Positions 60,679 to 64,000 of a stretch of 64,000 nt of DNA are shown piece after piece (the first letter of the stretch is position 1; the number at the start of each line of letters is the position of its first letter). The position numbers and the translations under genes were made by a program. The DNA is from Cognatundibacterium squillarum (GTDB lineage Bacteria > Pseudomonadota > Gammaproteobacteria > Burkholderiales > Burkholderiaceae_D), in the NCBI RefSeq assembly GCF_014652435.1, contig NZ_BMYU01000002.1, positions 1 to 64,000 on the forward strand, read 5' to 3'. The notes under the pieces were generated by a model, which saw nothing but the letters and a program-made list of their open reading frames with translations, did no database searches and was not told the DNA's origin.

Positions 60679-61446
60679 CTAAGGCAGGAGCACCTTATCA
60701 ATTGCGGTATTGATTTTCTGCATCAGCTCAGCGGGCACGGTTTTGCTGCACAGTATGTAGCGGGCATCAGCGGTATTCAGGCCGGGAATTTTACTGATTT
60801 TCAACTGCCGACCTGACCATTGCGGCAGGCTGGCGTAGTAACTGGCTTCTTCTTGTGTGACTATGGTCAGGTCCGCACGGCCGTTTTCTATCATCCCCAG
60901 CATGACCGGCATTTCTGCTACCGTCGTTTCGATTTTCGCTGCCATTGGCTTACGCAATTGCTCCTGCAATTCACTGTTGTGCAGCAATCCGCGTTTCAGC
61001 AGGATTCTGACACCGGGCGTGTTCAGAATACTTGCCAGATTACCGGGCGCAGCGGAAAACGGCTGCGCTCTTGAGATCACCACAACCGGTAAATCGCGGT
61101 AGACCGGTTTCGAATACCAGGCGAATTTTTCCCGTTCGGCGCTGAAATACCAGCCGGGCGCACAGTCATGGCGTTTGCTGTGCTCCAGATGATACAAAAT
61201 CCGCGTCACTGGCGTATTTTCCCAGCGGTAATGAATACCAGCCTGTTGCATGACTTTTTCTGCGCGTTCCGCCAGTATCCCTTTCACATGACCGGCAGCA
61301 TCCTGATATAGAAACGGGGGGCGGTTGTAGTAATGCAGGGTAATTGTGCCGTTGTCCGCCTTTACACCTTGCGCACTGGCAGCACCGCAAAAAAACAGTA
61401 AGACGAACAGGTTAAGCGGTGGCATTCTTTGTGTAAAAGCGGGCAA
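60679..61446 (-). CDS. Periplasmic solute-binding-like protein (SBP_bac_3)
   Basis: A 255-residue exported protein. After the signal (FVLLFFCGAASAQG) comes YYNRPPFLYQDAAGHVKGIL, the usual start of family-3 binding domains, and later ENGRADLTIVTQEEASYYAS in the second lobe. No transporter genes are near. It is similar in design to the orphan at 27868, but the sequences differ enough that they should be distinct paralogues. Confidence 0.78.
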   Translation of the reverse strand: MPAFTQRMPPLNLFVLLFFCGAASAQGVKADNGTITLHYYNRPPFLYQDAAGHVKGILAERAEKVMQQAGIHYRWENTPVTRILYHLEHSKRHDCAPGWYFSAEREKFAWYSKPVYRDLPVVVISRAQPFSAAPGNLASILNTPGVRILLKRGLLHNSELQEQLRKPMAAKIETTVAEMPVMLGMIENGRADLTIVTQEEASYYASLPQWSGRQLKISKIPGLNTADARYILCSKTVPAELMQKINTAIDKVLLP

Positions 61447-61629
61447 ATGTTAAGAGGAACTTGCCTCAGAATTACATACGATAGCAGTATATTAAAGGTC
61501 TTTCTGGTCATAAAATCAAGAGAAATGCATAATTCATAAGCTGCTCAGGGAGCAAGTGCTTCGGCATGCGCGTTTTGCGTATGAGTCAACACCATTCTTC
61601 CGGCAAGACCGGTTGACGAGGAAAAGTAG

Positions 61630-61950
61630 ATGAAGAAAATTAAAATTGTGCTGGCAGGATTGCTCAGCAGCGTGGTTTTCAGCGGTTGTGCGACCGGGCC
61701 GGTATCGTTTAATTCTGAAATCAGATCCGATAAAGACAGTGGCAAACTGGTGCTGAATTGCCTGCAGTCAACAACCGGTAGTTGCTACTTTACTGTCGGC
61801 ACAGAGCAGATTGAAGTGAAGTCCGGTGAAACAATGACGATAAATGCAGCTTCGTCAGTCGTGTACACCTGTGTTACGGGGGAACGTCAGGCTTCATGTA
61901 CCAGAGGCCCGCTGCTTCCCGGCGCAAAACTGAAACACTCTGCCTCCTGA
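61630..61950 (+). CDS. Small lipoprotein, unknown function
   Basis: A 106-residue lipoprotein with the lipobox SSVVFSGCATGP. The mature part has four cysteines (VLNCLQS, GSCYFTV, YTCVTG, ASCTRG), which may form two disulfides. The TGACGAGGAAAAGTAG before the ATG holds a fair ribosome-binding site. No family recognised; no linked gene. Confidence 0.62.
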   Translation: MKKIKIVLAGLLSSVVFSGCATGPVSFNSEIRSDKDSGKLVLNCLQSTTGSCYFTVGTEQIEVKSGETMTINAASSVVYTCVTGERQASCTRGPLLPGAKLKHSAS

Positions 61951-62066
61951 TTTTTGAGAATGGCATGTGAAACTGAGCGCGACAACGTAGTCAGGTCCGG
62001 ATCAATTTCTGAAAAATTCCTGATGTGCCGCCTGTGTAAAGAAGCAAGCGGCACATGGCTCTGTGT

Positions 62067-62459
62067 TTACGGCGAGAGTTTGTTGCTGAGCTGGCCCGCA
62101 ACAGGGTTATGCAGACTGAACCAGTAACTGTAATTGACTTGCAGATTTTCCTGCAGACTGATCAGATCCACCAGTTGCTGGCTGGCAAGCTGACCGGCGC
62201 TCATCACGACATTCATTTCCTGCTCAGCAAGCTTAGACATGGTATTGGCACGGCTGATTTGCGGTATGCGTTGTAACCATGCTCCCCACGCCTGCAGATT
62301 ATCGTGCTGGGTTTGCAGCAGACGCTGCTGTGCAGACATATTCAGCTGAATCCAGCTTTGCAGGGCCGTCTGTAAAGGTTGTGGCATCAGTGCGGTATTG
62401 TGCTGAGCCAGTGGCAGCGCATTCAGCGCTGGTATCAAATGGTGTTCACGTGCGGTCAT
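62067..62459 (-). CDS. Phasin-like protein
   Basis: A 130-residue protein made of amphipathic helices (ALQSWIQLNMSAQQRLLQTQ, TMSKLAEQEMNVVMSAGQLA) without a signal sequence. It lies 26 bp downstream of the PHB depolymerase gene, in the same direction, which fits a granule-associated phasin. The ATG at 62459 is chosen because AGGAGG is 8 bp upstream; the ATG at 62465 would be too close to it. Similarity to phasins is in pattern only, so the call is cautious. Confidence 0.6.
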   Translation of the reverse strand: MTAREHHLIPALNALPLAQHNTALMPQPLQTALQSWIQLNMSAQQRLLQTQHDNLQAWGAWLQRIPQISRANTMSKLAEQEMNVVMSAGQLASQQLVDLISLQENLQVNYSYWFSLHNPVAGQLSNKLSP

Positions 62460-62485
62460 GATCATTTCCTCCTGTCGTTACGGAA

Positions 62486-63550
62486 TCAGCCGCCCAAACG
62501 GGTCAGCATCGCGTGGATAGCCTGAATTTGCAGTGCCTTTTTCGAAAAATAATCGGGATAGCCCGGCGTTTTACTGCTGTAGCCCCACCAGTCCCAGCAA
62601 CCGTCGGGATTTTGGGTCTGACTGCTGTCGGAACCCGTCACTTGCGGAAACAGGATGATCAGATTATTTGCATCGGCAAATTCGATGTAACCGGTGCTGG
62701 TGATATAGCGCATGCCGTAAGGCGGCTGATCCTGACTGTCGAGATTACCGAAGCTGTAATTCACAAATGCGCTGCCTTGTTTGCAGCCGTGAATCGCGAT
62801 ATGTACCCGTGCCGCTGCGCCGTCCAGCACAGCTTGCGGAATATACACATAGCCGAACTCACTCATGCTGGCGGCGCTGTTGCTGTCGAAAAAGTCGCGC
62901 TGATCAAAGCGCAGTAATTTACCGGTCGGATTGAGGGCAGGGGCTTTGCTGTCCGGATAAATATGCTGCAGGATCGCGTGTGCATGCACGAACGGACCGC
63001 GATTCAGATACGGCGGCTTGTTGTCACCCAGCGCATTGTCTTCCGGATTGGCCGTCAGCAGGCTGTGTCCGGCTGGCACGCTGTCGTCATAATGTATCTG
63101 TGCTTCGGGTACGCCGAGTAAGCGGTACATCTCGCGGGTTTGCGCCACCACCGGCGACATGACCACGCTGTCTTTGCTGCCGGTAAAAATGTACATGCGC
63201 TGACGCGCCATATTCGACAGCGGATCTATCAGCAGATCGCGTTCGGTTTGCTGTGCCAGTTGTACGGATTTACGCGCATCCGGCGCCAGTTCGGGAGTCA
63301 GCGGTGCCATGCACAGCTGCATGGCATTGATCTCCCACGCGTCTTCCGTGATCAGCGCGGAACCGCGAAAAGTTTCCACGCCACGGTAAGGGCCGCCTGC
63401 CACCACACCCGCACCGGTGAAACTGGCAGAGTGTGCCAGATGCAGCTGCACCGTCATAAATGCGCCGGAAGACAGGCCGGAAACCGAACTATGGCCTTTT
63501 TCTACATTCAGTTGCGGCAGTTTTACGATATCTGAAGCGAAATGCGTCAT
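62486..63550 (-). CDS. Intracellular polyhydroxybutyrate depolymerase
   Basis: About 354 residues. The lipase box is VSGLSSGAFMTVQLH (G-L-S-S-G), with an oxyanion loop nearby and AGVVAGGPY. HIAIHGCKQGSAFVN and YGMRYITSTG belong to the C-terminal part. There is no signal peptide from the ATG at 63550, which has AAGGAG upstream; the frame is open to 63676 but those residues are not family-like. It would degrade the cell's own PHB granules. The gene downstream encodes a phasin-like protein, so the two form a PHB mobilisation pair. Confidence 0.82.
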   Translation of the reverse strand: MTHFASDIVKLPQLNVEKGHSSVSGLSSGAFMTVQLHLAHSASFTGAGVVAGGPYRGVETFRGSALITEDAWEINAMQLCMAPLTPELAPDARKSVQLAQQTERDLLIDPLSNMARQRMYIFTGSKDSVVMSPVVAQTREMYRLLGVPEAQIHYDDSVPAGHSLLTANPEDNALGDNKPPYLNRGPFVHAHAILQHIYPDSKAPALNPTGKLLRFDQRDFFDSNSAASMSEFGYVYIPQAVLDGAAARVHIAIHGCKQGSAFVNYSFGNLDSQDQPPYGMRYITSTGYIEFADANNLIILFPQVTGSDSSQTQNPDGCWDWWGYSSKTPGYPDYFSKKALQIQAIHAMLTRLGG

Positions 63551-63806
63551 ACGCTGATCTCCTTTGATCAAGTGATGCCGGCGCTTACAGGATTCTTTGC
63601 TGAAACTGCAACGCGGGCGATGAGTTCTGGTCAGGCAAAGCGAGGGTAAAGCCAGGCCATGCTGGCACGCGTACATGACGGTTTGATGAATTTACAAAAA
63701 AATGTTGGATACACAGACCGCGGGACGTATCAGGCTGGACGAAAGGCCGGTACGTCGTTATCGTTGATGACGAAGCGCTGAGAAGATATTGCAAACTGAT
63801 AACGCT

Positions 63807-64000
63807 ATGAGAACCCCGAAATTTCCGGAATACAAATATTTGCATGGTGAAGCGGCCTGGCCGCTTTGGCTGAACATTTTACTGTTGTGCGGGTTGTTGT
63901 TGCTGATTCCGGCAATTTACTACGTACCGAAAAACTTCATATTTTTTATCGTGCCGTACGTGTTTATTCTGATCTTTCTTGCCCTTTGGCTCGCTCCGCG
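63807..64000 (+). CDS. Membrane protein, cut by the window end
   Basis: A frame of 64 complete codons that is still open at the last base. It begins MRTPKFPEYKYLHGEAAWPL and has two hydrophobic segments (LNILLLCGLLLLIPAIYYV and FIFFIVPYVFILIFLALWL). The rest lies outside, so no family can be given. Confidence 0.55.
   Translation, partial: MRTPKFPEYKYLHGEAAWPLWLNILLLCGLLLLIPAIYYVPKNFIFFIVPYVFILIFLALWLAP

Overview
The window looks like part of a secondary replicon (chromid or megaplasmid) of a facultatively anaerobic betaproteobacterium, most likely Burkholderiales and perhaps Oxalobacteraceae. This placement is inferred from gene families, moderate GC content and the form of the rRNA leader; no marker gene is present to prove it. 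Two signals support a chromid. The left edge carries the promoter and boxA-type leader of an rRNA operon that reads out of the window on the minus strand. At 16.4-24.6 kb there is a complete plasmid-type replication and partition module.

Layout. 0-9 kb: rRNA promoter, secreted M28 peptidase, MocR regulator, TetR/thioesterase pair with a perfect operator, orphan hybrid-input histidine kinase, surface-polysaccharide-type acyltransferase. 9-13 kb: a gene-poor, AT-richer patch with small secreted or membrane proteins, a solo insertion-sequence end and a lone AAA ATPase. 13.4-15.2 kb: heparinase II/III-like lyase. 16.4-24.6 kb: about 14 iterons, a Rep autoregulatory operator, Rep_3 initiator, five parS-like palindromes (one inside parB), parA-parB and a large tyrosine recombinase. 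25-31 kb: AI-2E-type permease, SnoaL-like protein, solute-binding protein and the ubiU-ubiV-ubiT operon for oxygen-independent ubiquinone synthesis. 31-43 kb: ordinary accessory metabolism and regulation, including a Tat-exported agmatine deiminase-like lipoprotein with a divergent LysR gene, a BlaI/BlaR1-like pair with twin operators, an M66-type metalloprotease, a MerR/aldo-keto reductase unit and an HD-domain protein. 43.9-49.8 kb: a mobile-element scar (IS3 remnant plus an 835-bp IS5-family element) abutting a defence island made of a Hachiman pair (hamA-hamB) and a putative AbiC-type abortive-infection gene. 50-64 kb: GNAT, YbjQ, Sel1 and 2OG-oxygenase genes, then a four-gene MNIO (DUF692) RiPP operon with an unusual Cys-Ser-Lys-Lys repeat precursor. 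A TetR-controlled SDR/OsmC/cupin operon with four operator copies and a polyhydroxybutyrate depolymerase with a phasin-like partner follow.

A second theme is a dispersed intergenic element found six times. Every copy is 84 bp with an invariant 14-bp centre and imperfect 17-bp direct repeats at its ends. Four copies lie 7-36 bp beyond the 3' end of a minus-strand gene. I cannot match it to a named family.

The best candidates for little-described biology are the MNIO operon with the CSKK-repeat precursor and the truncated HvfC/BufC-like partner, the 84-bp element, and the replication/partition region with its intragenic parS. The Hachiman system belongs to a known type; its IS-derived upstream border and the adjacent AbiC-like gene are the interesting parts.
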